From Streptomyces sp. AC558_RSS880 (GTDB lineage Bacteria > Actinomycetota > Actinomycetes > Streptomycetales > Streptomycetaceae): DNA of 64,000 nucleotides. Position 1 is the first letter of the stretch; each line of letters starts with the position of its first letter. A program made the translations under genes and the position numbers. Under the pieces are notes generated by a model. The model did no database searches. It saw only the letters and a program-made list of their open reading frames with translations, and was not told the DNA's origin. The DNA lies in contig NZ_JAGMUJ010000070.1 of NCBI RefSeq assembly GCF_019049255.1, forward strand, positions 33,444 through 97,443, in the 5' to 3' direction. Of this stretch, positions 1 to 7,879 are shown one piece after another.

Positions 1-411
1 CCCGGCCGGGCGACACGTGGCACCTGGAAGAGGTCTTCGTGAGGATCAACGGTGAGTTGACGTACCTGTGGCGGGCGGTGGACGCCGACGGCACCGTCCT
101 GGACATCCTCGTGCGGAACCGGCGGGACAAGGCCGCGGCCCGGCGCTTCTTCCGCCGCCTGCTGGAGACGACCCCCGCGGCGCCCCGGGTGATCGTCACC
201 GACAAGCCGCGCTCCCACGACGCCGCCCACCGCCACCTGATGACCACCCCCGACTACCGAGCCGAGATGACCATCCGCTTCGCCATCTGGAACCAGATCA
301 CCCGCGCCGCCGGCCAGCCCGCCGAAGCCTGAGCACCGGCCCGGAACCCGGCCCCTCCCCACGCCCCGACGCACCGCCAGAGACCCACCCACCCAATAAT
401 GTGACAGCGCC
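1..411 (+). mobile_element. IS6-family element, right part (5' part outside window)
   Basis: The sequence matches the IS6-type element at 5250-6107 from its central transposase region to its right end. The right terminal inverted repeat ends at 411 (GTGACAGCGCC, whose reverse complement is GGCGCTGTCAC). The left end lies before the window. The element sits directly against an IstB remnant starting at 412, so it probably inserted into an IS21-type element. Confidence 0.85.
3..332 (+). pseudogene. IS6-family transposase, internally deleted, 5' partial
   Basis: The reading frame is open from the window edge and aligns with the transposase at 5316-6029. It keeps the first catalytic Asp region (HLEEVF here in place of HLDEVF) and the second Asp (VTDK). 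An in-frame deletion of 59 codons (177 bp) joins AAHR to HLMTTP and removes the segment carrying the catalytic Glu (RAEN). In the complete copy the missing segment is bounded by short CCGCCA repeats, suggesting slippage or recombination. With Asp changed to Glu at the first position and the last Glu lost, the protein cannot be active. Confidence 0.85.
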
Positions 412-544
412 GAAGCAGACCTTCACCGATCCCCGGCTCTGCACCGTGATCGTCGACCGCGTGACGTTCAACGCGCACATCGTCGAGACCGGCACTGAGT
501 CCTACCGGTTCACCCAGACCCAGCGCAGGCGGCGCCGCAGCTGA
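412..544 (+). pseudogene. IS21-family IstB ATPase C-terminal remnant
   Basis: The frame ending with TGA at 542-544 encodes a tail resembling the C-terminus of IS21 IstB helper ATPases: IVDRVTFNAHIVETGTESYR followed by an Arg-rich end. IstB proteins commonly finish with a similar 'DR...HHAHIIETGTESYR' segment. Only about 43 residues remain. The Walker motifs are absent, cut off by the IS6 end at 411. The identification rests on this short motif. Confidence 0.65.
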
Positions 545-548
545 CCCT
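531..548. repeat. 18-bp direct repeat flanking the 627-1178 gene (copy 1; copy 2 at 1183-1200)
   Basis: GGCGCCGCAGCTGACCCT is present identically at 531-548 and 1183-1200, on both sides of the immunity-like gene. Copy 1 includes the end of the IstB remnant. It could mark a recombination or integration event. No function is known. Confidence 0.7.
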
Positions 549-626
549 TGCCTCGACCCTCGGCAAGGCTGTCCCATAGCCTCCGTCTGAGACCGCAGGT
601 GATCGCTCGATGGAAGAATCGGGTCC

Positions 627-1178
627 GTGACGATCGTATCTGGGGACTTTGAACTGACCATGGATGAACTGCGCGTCGTCGCCCACTACGTTCTGGAGAG
701 CGCTGAGGAAGTTCTTCCTGTGTTCGAGGACGCCAACCCCGGTGATCCTCGGCCTCGTGCAGCCATCAACGCCGCACGGGAGTTCGTGAACGGCGCTAGA
801 AGGACCAAACTTCAGCGCATCACCTCCTTGGATGCCCACCGGGCGGCAAAGGAGGCGACCACGGAGGGCGCACGGCTCGCTGCGCGCGCTGCTGGAGATG
901 CCGCCTCTGCGGCCTACCTCCATCCGATCGCGAAAGCCACCCAAGTGGGTCACATCCTGAGAGCCGCCGCAAGCGCCGCGCGCGTTGGAGAATTGAGTGC
1001 GGACGATGATTTCGGCGTCGGGCTCCGGCTGATCGAGGAGGCCCGGCAACGCGCCACACCCGTCCTGATCGATGTTCTGAACAGATACCCTCTGGCGCCG
1101 ACTGGCAAGAGCCGTGTTGCACAGCTCATGACCATCCTGGACGCGTCCCTGCGCATGCCCCGCCAAGCCGAGGGTTAG
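627..1178 (+). CDS. Putative immunity-like protein (Streptomyces Imm-5-like, often labelled SbcC exonuclease)
   Basis: This is a 183-aa, mostly helical, Ala-rich protein without signal peptide or membrane segment. Its start resembles a family of short Streptomyces proteins annotated as putative immunity protein or, wrongly, exonuclease SbcC: MDELRVVAHYVLES, DPRPRAAINAAREF, AAYLHPIAKATQVGHIL. The GTG at 627 is chosen with GGAAG at 611-615; an internal ATG at 660 (MDELRVV) matches the usual family start and is the alternative. No toxin gene is adjacent. IS remnants lie on both sides and an 18-bp direct repeat flanks it, so it may be a transferred orphan. The role is inferred only from family resemblance. 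Confidence 0.7.
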   Translation: MTIVSGDFELTMDELRVVAHYVLESAEEVLPVFEDANPGDPRPRAAINAAREFVNGARRTKLQRITSLDAHRAAKEATTEGARLAARAAGDAASAAYLHPIAKATQVGHILRAAASAARVGELSADDDFGVGLRLIEEARQRATPVLIDVLNRYPLAPTGKSRVAQLMTILDASLRMPRQAEG

Positions 1179-1200
1179 CTACGGCGCCGCAGCTGACCCT

Positions 1201-1567
1201 CACAGATGACCGCGGCCGGCTTCCCTGACGGGAGGCTGGCCGCAGCCGTTCCGGGTCCGGCCGCCGGGTCCCAGTACCGCCGGACCAACGCCCGTTCTCG
1301 TCCAGCCACCGCGGATACTGGGCGGTCCACGGTCTGAGTCGAGCCGGTTCGGCAACCTCCACGCACCTGTCGGGGGCGCGCTGACGGCAGGCTGGCCGAG
1401 GCTTCCAAGCTACCGCGAGACCCCACCCTCATGGCCAGCGGAACCACTCGATCGAAGTGAGGCCAAATCACCTTGCTACGGGGGCGTGAATCACACCGCT
1501 TCACGCCCCCGCCAGTCCAACCATGGAGCCAGAACACTTCCGTCGACTGGAGCCCAAGAACGTCCTT
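1201..1567. other. Intergenic region, no supported gene
   Basis: Open frames exist on the minus strand but show no recognisable motif, start signal or family resemblance. Nothing clear is seen before the IS5 left end. Confidence 0.5.
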
Positions 1568-1630
1568 ACTGGCTCTAACAAAAGCGATTTGATCATGTGA
1601 CTGTCGACTTGATCGTTCGTTGATGGGGGC

Positions 1631-2475
1631 ATGGGGAAGCGTCAGTCGCGGCCGTGGATCGTGTCGGACGAACTGTGGTCGCTCATCGAGCCGTTACTGC
1701 CCGAACCGCCGCCGAAGCAGGTGAAAGGGCGGCCGCGGGTGCCGGACCGGCAGGCTCTGTGCGGGATCCTGTTCGTCCTGCACACCGGCATCCAGTGGGA
1801 GTACCTGCCCCAAGAGCTCGGGTTCGGCTCGGGCATGACGTGCTGGCGGCGCCTGGCGGCCTGGAACGAGGCCGGCGTCTGGGACCAGCTGCACCAGGTG
1901 CTGCTGAACAAGCTGCGGTCGAAGAACCAGCTGGACTGGTCCCGGGCGGTGATCGACTCTCCCCCTGGCTTCGCCGGGGGCACCCCCACCCACGTCCGGG
2001 CCGCACGCAGGGGCCCAAAAGCGGGCCCAGCCCGGTCGACTGCGCACGGCCGGGCAGCAAGCACCACGTCATCACCGACGGCCAGGGCATCCCGCTCGCG
2101 GTGTCGCTGACCGGCGGGAACCGCAATGATGTCACCCAACTTCTGCCGCTGTTAGACAAGATCCCGGCAGTGGCGGGAGCCGTGAGCCGGCCTCGCAGGC
2201 GGCCCGACACGCTCTTCGCGGACCGCGGCTACGACCACGACAAGTACCGCCGACTCCTTCGGCAGCGCGGGATCCGCCCGGTGATCACCGAACGTGGCCA
2301 GCCGCACGGCACTGGCCTGGGCACCTTCCGCTGGGTCGTCGAGCGGACGATCCCCTGGCTGCACGGCTTCCGCCGCCTACGCATCCGATGGGAACGACGC
2401 GATGACATCCACGAGGCCTTCCTCGGACTCGCCGTCTGCCTGATCACCCATAGGCACGTCCAGAGGCTTTGTTAG
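1631..2475 (+). CDS. IS5-family transposase, two frames joined by probable -1 frameshift
   Basis: The first frame (1631 to about 2017) encodes the N-terminal domain (WSLIEPLLPE; GIQWEYLPQELGFG) and the first catalytic Asp (VIDS). The second frame continues to 2475 with HHVITDGQGIPLAV, LFADRGYD (second Asp), FRWVVERTI (Glu) and the family ending CLITHRHVQRLC. The shift is -1 and coincides with the heptamer C CCA AAA (2014-2020), as in IS5 groups that make transposase by programmed frameshifting. A roughly 27-bp palindromic sequence inserted at 1961-1990, right after the first Asp, adds about nine codons in frame and may damage the enzyme. Activity is therefore doubtful. Confidence 0.8.
1961..1990. 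repeat. Palindromic REP-like insertion inside the transposase
   Basis: CCCCCTGGCTTCGCCGGGGG (1961-1980) forms a G/C hairpin with a CTTCG loop, followed by CACCCCCACC. Relatives of the transposase go straight from VIDS to HVRAARRG, so this is extra DNA. Similar hairpins are, from memory, frequent between Streptomyces genes. Confidence 0.6.
2014..2055 (+). promoter_or_regulatory. Candidate -1 ribosomal frameshift site with downstream stem-loop
   Basis: CCCAAAA at 2014-2020 is read C CCA AAA in the upstream frame, a canonical X XXY YYZ slippery heptamer. A perfect 6-bp stem, GCCCGG (2030-2035) with CCGGGC (2050-2055), starts 9 nt downstream, a suitable distance for a stimulator. Slippage here would join the two transposase frames exactly. 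Confidence 0.6.
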
Positions 2476-2550
2476 GGCCAGTTAGAGGCCATCACCATGA
2501 CGACGAGGCACGGGTAAACACCTGTGACTCAAAGGCGCTGTGCGGCGGCC

Positions 2551-3006
2551 TCACTCTCGGTCGCTGCCCGCTGGATCTGCAGGCGGCCCAAGGACCTTCC
2601 CCAGGAGATTCACCAGGCTGTTCAGCTCGTCCGGCGACAGCCGCGCGAACGGAGTCAGCGCCAGCGTCACCTCGATGACCGCGGACCGCACCCGTCGGCC
2701 CTCCTCCGTCAGCGCCACCACACGTGAACGGCGGTCTGCCGGGTCGGCGGAGCGTTCGACGAGGCCCCGGTTGGTGAGCTGGTTCATGACGAAGCTGAGG
2801 TTGGGCGCGTTGCAGTAGAGGCGGGCGGCCAGCTCTTTCATCGAAGGCGGCGCCTGGTCCGGGTCGATCGCCCAGAGTGCGTGGGCGGTCGCGTGGGTCA
2901 GACCGTGTTGGGCCAGGACGGCTTCGATGCGGTCACTGGTCTGCATGAACAGCTCGTGGTTGGCCACTACCGCCGTCTCGAGGGCGCTTCGCGTCATGGC
3001 CTCCAT
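2551..3006 (-). CDS. MarR-family transcriptional regulator
   Basis: This is a 151-aa protein with the MarR winged-helix layout: PPSMKELAARLYCNAPNLSF as helix-turn-helix and LVERSADPADRRSRVVALTEEGR as the wing with its typical DxRxR motif. The ATG at 3006 is preceded by AAGG at 5 nt; an ATG at 2997 is an alternative. It diverges from the SDR/old-yellow-enzyme pair, and two identical-style palindromes (3022-3034, 3046-3058) lie between them. It therefore likely represses both directions and responds to a small, perhaps electrophilic, ligand. Confidence 0.9.
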   Translation of the reverse strand: MEAMTRSALETAVVANHELFMQTSDRIEAVLAQHGLTHATAHALWAIDPDQAPPSMKELAARLYCNAPNLSFVMNQLTNRGLVERSADPADRRSRVVALTEEGRRVRSAVIEVTLALTPFARLSPDELNSLVNLLGKVLGPPADPAGSDRE

Positions 3007-3021
3007 CCTAGCCTTTTTTAC

Positions 3022-3058
3022 TTCGAGCCTCGAAGTGTATGTTGTTTCGAGGCTCGAA
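3022..3058. promoter_or_regulatory. Tandem palindromic operator for the MarR regulator
   Basis: TTCGAGCCTCGAA (3022-3034) and TTCGAGGCTCGAA (3046-3058) are near-identical 13-bp palindromes with 24 bp between centres, inside the divergent intergenic region. Size and position fit MarR dimer sites on one DNA face. This is an inference from sequence. Confidence 0.75.
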
Positions 3059-3171
3059 GCATTGCGAGGGCGGGACCGCTCCGTCTCCGCTGCCCACGTC
3101 TCGTCGTCCTGCCGACGCCTGCCCGCTCCGCCGTGGTCCGGCACCGGCCACCGAACAGGAAGCACTCACAC

Positions 3172-3996
3172 ATGCACGACTACACGAACACGACCGCCCT
3201 GGTCACCGGCGCTTCGAAGGGGCTGGGCGAGGCATACGCCCGGGAGCTCGCCTCCCGAGGCGCTCACTTGATCCTGGTGGCACGGTCGGCCGACGCACTT
3301 CACGCCCTTGCCGAGGAGATTCGGTCGGCGCGTTCCGTCCGAGTCGACGTGGTTGCCACCGACCTCTCGGACCGTCGGTCGGCGCAGAGGGTCGTCGATG
3401 CCGTCGATGAACTCGGCCTGGACGTGGATCTCCTGGTCAACAACGCCGGGCTCGGGGCCGTGGGCCCTTTCCTCCACCGCCCCCTCGAACCCACCCTCCA
3501 GTCCGTCGACGTGAACATCACCGCGCTGGTCGGCCTGGTGTACCTCCTGGGCGCCCGCATGGTCGAACGCGGCCGCGGCGGCATCGTCAACGTCGGCTCC
3601 ACCGCCGCCTTCCAGCCCATGCCGTACCAGGCGAGTTATGCGGCGACGAAGGCGTTCGTGCTCTCGTTCACCGAGGCGCTCGCCGAGGAGGTACGAGGTA
3701 CCGGTGTACGCGTGATGGCGGCCCATCCGGGAGCGACCGACACCGGGTTCTTCGACCGTACGACCGCGTCCATGAACCCGAAGTCCACGGACGCCCCCGC
3801 CGACGTCGCCGCCAAGACGCTCGACGCCTTCGCACGCGGCCGATACCTCTCCTTCCCCGGCCGCGCCTCCCAGCGCGCCGGAGTCCTCGTGCCGCGTCTG
3901 CTGCCCCGCAGCACCGTCGCCCGCCTGACCGGCAGCCTCAACCGCAAGTTGGGGCTCCAGGACGTCAGCGACCTCGACCCCGCACGGGAGAAGTGA
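3172..3996 (+). CDS. Short-chain dehydrogenase/reductase
   Basis: This 274-aa classical SDR has the dinucleotide-binding motif TGASKGLG near residue 11, NNAG in the core, catalytic Ser (NVGSTA) and YAATK. It is probably cytosolic and NAD(P)(H)-dependent, with unknown substrate. The ATG at 3172 follows AGGA at 3157-3160. Its stop overlaps the start of the flavin oxidoreductase by 4 bp (ATGA), so the two are translationally coupled. Both are probably controlled by the divergent MarR protein, suggesting inducible reduction of carbonyl or enone compounds. Confidence 0.9.
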   Translation: MHDYTNTTALVTGASKGLGEAYARELASRGAHLILVARSADALHALAEEIRSARSVRVDVVATDLSDRRSAQRVVDAVDELGLDVDLLVNNAGLGAVGPFLHRPLEPTLQSVDVNITALVGLVYLLGARMVERGRGGIVNVGSTAAFQPMPYQASYAATKAFVLSFTEALAEEVRGTGVRVMAAHPGATDTGFFDRTTASMNPKSTDAPADVAAKTLDAFARGRYLSFPGRASQRAGVLVPRLLPRSTVARLTGSLNRKLGLQDVSDLDPAREK

Positions 3997-5225
3997 TGAC
4001 CACGCTGAACGAGCCGCTGCGGCTGAGCAACGGCTCCGTGCTGCCCAACAGGATTGCGAAGGCCGCGATGGAGGAGTTGCTGGCCGTGCCGGGACAACTG
4101 CCCGGTGACGCGCTCCTCACGCTCTACCGCCGTCTGGCCGCGGGAGGCGCCGGGCTCCTGATCACCGGACACGTCATGATCGACCGCAGAGCGGTGGCCC
4201 AGCCCGGCGACGTCGTCCTCGAACACGACACGCCACTGGAGCCCTTCCGGCGCTGGGCGGAGGCCGGTCAGTCGGCAGGTGGACAGATCTGGATGCAGAT
4301 CAACCATCCCGGGCGTGTCATACCCAAGGACCTCACCCGCACCACCTGGGCCCCGTCGGAGGTGCCGATCGACGTCGGCGGTTTGTCCGGCATGTATCCG
4401 ACCCCCCGGCCGATGACCGCCCAGGACATCGAGGAGACGGTGGAGCGCTTCGCCGTGACCGCGCGACGGGCCCGGGAGGCCGGATTCGACGGGGTCGAGA
4501 TCCATGCCGCCCACGGGTACCTCCTCTCCCAGTTCCTCTCTCCTCTGGTGAACCGGCGCGACGACCGGTGGGGCGGCGACCTGCCCAACCGCGCCCGCCT
4601 GCTCCTTGATGTCGTGACCGCGGTCCGCGAGCGCGCCGGTAGGGGCCTTGCCGTGGGCGTGAAGCTGAACTCGGCCGACTTCCAGCGCGGCGGCTTCGAC
4701 ACCGACGACGCACGTGACGTCATCAAGATGCTGGCCGATGCGGGAGTTGACCTCGTCGAGCTGTCCGGCGGCAGCATCGAGAGTCTCGCCACGGCCGGCG
4801 CTCCCGCGGACGGCCGCACCCTTGCCCGCGAGGCGTACTTCCTGACACTCGCCGAGCAACTCCTGGCCGCCTCGCCCCTGCCGTTGCTGCTGACCGGCGG
4901 GATCCGGCGACGCGTGGTCGCCCAACAGGTGATCGACTCCGGAGTCGCCGTGGCAGGGATGGCCACGGCGCTGGCGATCGACCCCACCCTGCCCAGACAG
5001 TGGCTGGCCGGACATGAGGCGCAGGCGACTTTGCCCCGCACACGGATTCGGAACAAGACTCTGGCAGCCGCAGCCCTCCAGGCCGTCACCTCACGCCGAC
5101 TCGCCCGCCTCGGGCGGGGCAAGTCGTCGAAGACGCCCTACTCCCCCGCCGCCGCCCTCCTCCTCGAACGGCTCGTCCGCGCCCGACGCCGGCGCAGCTA
5201 CCTGAAGTGGCACACGCCCGCCTGA
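3993..5225 (+). CDS. Old-yellow-enzyme-type NADH:flavin oxidoreductase
   Basis: This 410-aa TIM-barrel FMN enzyme carries the OYE signature EIHAAHGYLLSQFLSP followed by NRRDDRWGG, and a C-terminal FMN phosphate-binding TGGIRRR. It resembles 2,4-dienoyl-CoA reductase-type OYEs but lacks their extra C-terminal Fe-S/FAD domains. The expected reaction is reduction of activated C=C bonds. The start overlaps the SDR stop (ATGA). The stop codon lies at 5223-5225, exactly where a 26-bp IS5 end remnant begins, so the last residues may have been altered by insertion. Confidence 0.9.
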   Translation: MMTTLNEPLRLSNGSVLPNRIAKAAMEELLAVPGQLPGDALLTLYRRLAAGGAGLLITGHVMIDRRAVAQPGDVVLEHDTPLEPFRRWAEAGQSAGGQIWMQINHPGRVIPKDLTRTTWAPSEVPIDVGGLSGMYPTPRPMTAQDIEETVERFAVTARRAREAGFDGVEIHAAHGYLLSQFLSPLVNRRDDRWGGDLPNRARLLLDVVTAVRERAGRGLAVGVKLNSADFQRGGFDTDDARDVIKMLADAGVDLVELSGGSIESLATAGAPADGRTLAREAYFLTLAEQLLAASPLPLLLTGGIRRRVVAQQVIDSGVAVAGMATALAIDPTLPRQWLAGHEAQATLPRTRIRNKTLAAAALQAVTSRRLARLGRGKSSKTPYSPAAALLLERLVRARRRRSYLKWHTPA

Positions 5226-5249
5226 CTGGCCCTGACAAAGCCTCTGGAC
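5224..5249 (-). mobile_element. IS5 end remnant
   Basis: GACTGGCCCTGACAAAGCCT and the following bases match, in reverse complement, the right end of the IS5 element at 2457-2482 with one change (TGACAAA for TAACAAA). Only the end remains; the IS6 element begins at the next base. Confidence 0.75.
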
Positions 5250-6107
5250 GGCGTTGTCACGTTGGCTGACCGGCCTGGGATGATCTTGGAGTTGGTTGTG
5301 CCGGGGGGTTCGCTCATGTCGTCCGCATCGCCGTCGTACAAGGGGCACCGGCACCCGGTCGAGGTGATCGCGCACTGCGTGTGGCTGTACTTCCGTTTCC
5401 CGCTCAGCTTCCGCGAGGTCGAGGAGCTCGAGCGCGGCGTGCTCGTCTCCCACGAGACGGTCCGGCGCCGGTGCGCGAAGTTCGGGCAGGCCTACGCGAC
5501 CGGCCTGCGCCGCCGACGGCCCCGGCCGGGCGACACGTGGCACCTGGACGAGGTCTTCATCAAGATCAATGGAGAATGGAGGTACCTGTGGCGGGCGGTG
5601 GACGCCGACGGCACCGTCCTGGACATCCACGTGCAGAACCGGCGGGACAAGACCGCGGCCCGGCACTTCTTCCGCCGCCTGCTGAAGACGACCCCCACGG
5701 TGCCCCGGGTGATCGTCACCGACAAGCCGCGCTCCCACGGCGCCGCCCACCGCCAGGTCACGCCCTTCGTCGAGCACCGCTCGCACAAGGGCCCGAACCA
5801 CCGGGCCGAGAACATCCACCAGCCCACCCGGCAGCGCGAACGCGCCATGAAAGGCTTCCGCAGCATCGGCGCAACCCAGCGGTTCCTGGCCGCGTTCAGC
5901 GACATCTCACCCCACTTCCGGCCCCGCCACCACCTGACGACCACCCCCGAATACCGCGCCGAGATGACCACCCGCTTCGCCATCTGGAACCAGACCACCC
6001 GCGCCGCCGGCCAGCCCGCCGAGGCCTGAGCACCGGCCCGGAACCCGGCCCCCACCACGCCCCGACGCGCCGCCAGAGACCCACGCACCCAATAATGTGA
6101 CAGCGCC
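5250..6107 (+). mobile_element. IS6-family element, complete (858 bp)
   Basis: The left end GGCGTTGTCACGTTGGCTGA (5250 on) and the reverse complement of the right end (GGCGCTGTCAC, 6107 back) are the terminal inverted repeats. It is the most complete of the IS6-type copies here. The flanks (CTCTGGAC and CCACTCGC) are not the 8-bp duplication typical of IS6, so a neighbouring rearrangement is likely. Confidence 0.9.
5316..6029 (+). CDS. IS6-family transposase
   Basis: This 237-aa DDE transposase has an N-terminal helix-turn-helix region (SFREVEEL...VSHETVRRR) and the catalytic triad HLDEVF, VTDK and RAEN, as in IS26-type enzymes. The start at 5316 (MSSASPSYKG) is the usual family start and follows a G-rich Shine-Dalgarno. 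Compared with the copy at 29478 it lacks two residues (ML of EELMLERG), a 6-bp loss between CTC repeats. It may still be active, though several substitutions (HVQNRRD, ARHFF) differ from relatives. Confidence 0.85.
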   Translation: MSSASPSYKGHRHPVEVIAHCVWLYFRFPLSFREVEELERGVLVSHETVRRRCAKFGQAYATGLRRRRPRPGDTWHLDEVFIKINGEWRYLWRAVDADGTVLDIHVQNRRDKTAARHFFRRLLKTTPTVPRVIVTDKPRSHGAAHRQVTPFVEHRSHKGPNHRAENIHQPTRQRERAMKGFRSIGATQRFLAAFSDISPHFRPRHHLTTTPEYRAEMTTRFAIWNQTTRAAGQPAEA

Positions 6108-6343
6108 CCACTCGCCTGTGACCAGGGACGCTGCCGCCCTGATGGCACTCATTGACTGACTTCCCCACCCCTGCTCTGTTCCCAAGTCTGCTGATCCGGG
6201 GCGTTTTCTCTGCCCGTGCAGCGATCCGTACGCCCCTTGATGGTGCGGGAGCGCGGGGCACGCCTACAGCAGAGGGGTTTGCATGTGCCGTAGCGGCATG
6301 TGGTCCAGTAGGTGGCGAGCACGACATTGAGAGGTTCCCTCGC

Positions 6344-7201
6344 ATGCCCCTTCCTGCGATTCCCCGCCGGGTCAAGATCGGCGATGCCGCCGCGTTCGCC
6401 GGGACCACACCCCGCGCCATCCGCCACTACCACGCCATCGGGCTCCTCGCCGAACCGGAACGCGGCAGCGACGACCGCCGCCGCTACGGATACGACGACA
6501 TGATCCGCTTGCTGTGGATCCGCAAGATGGCTGATGCGGGTATCTCCCTGGATGACATCCGGGCCGGCTTTGAGGGCGCCACCGGCATCGAGCAGTCCCT
6601 GGCCCGGCTGGAGGAGTCCCTCGCTTCCAAGGCTGCCGCCATCGAGGCCCAGCGGGCCGCCGTGAACCGCCTCCGCGAGGTGGGCAGCCCTCTGGGCCTG
6701 CTCTCACCGCTGGTCACTGGCCGCCTGCGCGATCTACCGCCCGGAGCCCTGCGCTCCGCCGACCTCGATACCCTCCTGGTCACGGAGCGCGTCTTCGGCC
6801 CTCTGGGCGCCGCTGTCCAGGCCGACCGGTTCATCGTCCTGGCCATCCACCCCGAGCTGCGGGCCGAGGAGGACCGACTGGCCGAGGCCGAGGCGGCTCT
6901 GGACGACACCATGTCCCCCGACGACCCCCGCATCGAAGACCTGGCCGTCCAGCGATGTGATCACGAGACCGCCCTGGCAGCCGCCATCGAAAGATCCGGC
7001 CTGGACGAGGCCCTCGACGGCCTCCTGGACCAGGAGGACGAGCACGCCGGCGAGGAAGAAGACGGGGCGAGGATGAGCGCGATGGAGGCCATCGGCAAGA
7101 TGCCGTACGACTTCTCCCCGGCCCGCGTCCGGTACGAGGAACGTGTCATCGAACTGCTTCACTCGGCCGACCAGGACGGCGACACCCCACGGACCTGCTG
7201 A
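6344..7201 (+). CDS. MerR-family transcriptional regulator
   Basis: This 285-aa protein has an N-terminal MerR winged helix: VKIGDAAAFAGTTPRAIRHY, then GLL, then RRYGYDDMIRLLWI. A long helical linker rich in Glu/Ala and a roughly 180-residue C-terminal domain follow. No Cys metal-binding motif or TipAS-like domain is seen. The start at 6344 is supported by GAGAGG at 6329-6334; the longer frame upstream has no MerR-like residues. No target gene is obvious because the flanks are IS debris. Confidence 0.85.
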   Translation: MPLPAIPRRVKIGDAAAFAGTTPRAIRHYHAIGLLAEPERGSDDRRRYGYDDMIRLLWIRKMADAGISLDDIRAGFEGATGIEQSLARLEESLASKAAAIEAQRAAVNRLREVGSPLGLLSPLVTGRLRDLPPGALRSADLDTLLVTERVFGPLGAAVQADRFIVLAIHPELRAEEDRLAEAEAALDDTMSPDDPRIEDLAVQRCDHETALAAAIERSGLDEALDGLLDQEDEHAGEEEDGARMSAMEAIGKMPYDFSPARVRYEERVIELLHSADQDGDTPRTC

Positions 7202-7343
7202 CTGGAATCGGCGCTCGTGGCGAGCCCGACAAGAGCAGCCCGGAATGGTGCAGCACGAACGTAACCACGGTGCCTCCGGCAGCCGTTGGGCACTGTGTGA
7301 AGAGAGCCGAAGAGCACGCCGAGGGCGCCTGCCCGCTTGTCTA

Positions 7344-7711
7344 CAGTGCCGTCTGCCACTGTCCACGCGCACCGTCAACCACCTCACCGGTCTGCTGCGG
7401 CGCCATCTGAAGGCTATCCGGTCCCGGTGGCGGATCCTGCCGCCCGGGAAGATCGCGGTGATCGTCCTGGCCGTACTGCGCCACGACCAGCGCCTGGCCG
7501 ACATGGCCGGCGGCAACAACATCTCCGAGTCCACCGTCCGACGCTGGCGCGACGAGGCGATCGGACTGCTCGCCGCACAGACCCCGCGCCTGGACCGCGC
7601 GTGCAAGAAGAGCGCCCGGCAGGGTGGGGAGGTGGTCCCGATCGACGGCACCCTCATCCCCACCCAGCGCCGCACCGGGAAGGCCGACCGCAAGAACTAC
7701 TCCGGCTGTGA
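7344..7711 (+). pseudogene. DDE_4-type (IS5-like) transposase, N-terminal half
   Basis: The frame matches the N-terminal half of a common Streptomyces transposase: LSTRTVNHLTGLLRRHLKAI, then an HTH (DMAGGNNISESTVRRWRDEA) and the first catalytic Asp (VPIDGTLIPT). Homology stops at KNYSG, just before the second Asp, where IS110-like sequence takes over. A C-terminal half of the same family lies at 38897-39202. Confidence 0.75.
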
Positions 7712-7879
7712 GCATGATGGTCGTGCCGTTCCGGCCGTGGCTTGACTCGTACTCTGGCTGGCTGCTTGTGCCTTGTGTTTGATCTGTCGGCCTGGTCGGA
7801 GTGGCGCGTACCGGCATCGGGCCGGCGGAGCGTGTCCCGATAGGGGCCTTGGCCCAGAAGGCACCGTCACAGTCCTGGC

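Larger units (their letters stand above)
1568..2482 (+). mobile_element. IS5-family element, both ends present
   Basis: The left end ACTGGCTCTAACAAA (1568-1582) and the reverse complement of the right end (ACTGGCCCTAACAAA, 2468-2482) form a 15-bp terminal inverted repeat with one mismatch. The element is about 915 bp and contains one transposase in two frames. No clear target duplication is seen. A fragment of the same right end recurs at 5224-5249. Confidence 0.85.

Noticed and set aside
254..1166. Long minus-strand open frames over the immunity-like gene
   Set aside because: They mirror the third-position G/C bias of the plus-strand gene and show no motif or start signal.
1175..1537. Minus-strand 120-aa frame in the gap before the IS5 element
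   Set aside because: No Shine-Dalgarno, Arg/Ser-rich low-complexity text and no family resemblance.
3636..5015. 459-aa minus-strand frame opposite SDR/OYE
   Set aside because: Antisense shadow of two clear genes; His/Gly/Arg-rich text without domains.
5242..6115. 8-bp target duplication around the complete IS6 copy
   Set aside because: Flanks CTCTGGAC and CCACTCGC differ, so no direct repeat.
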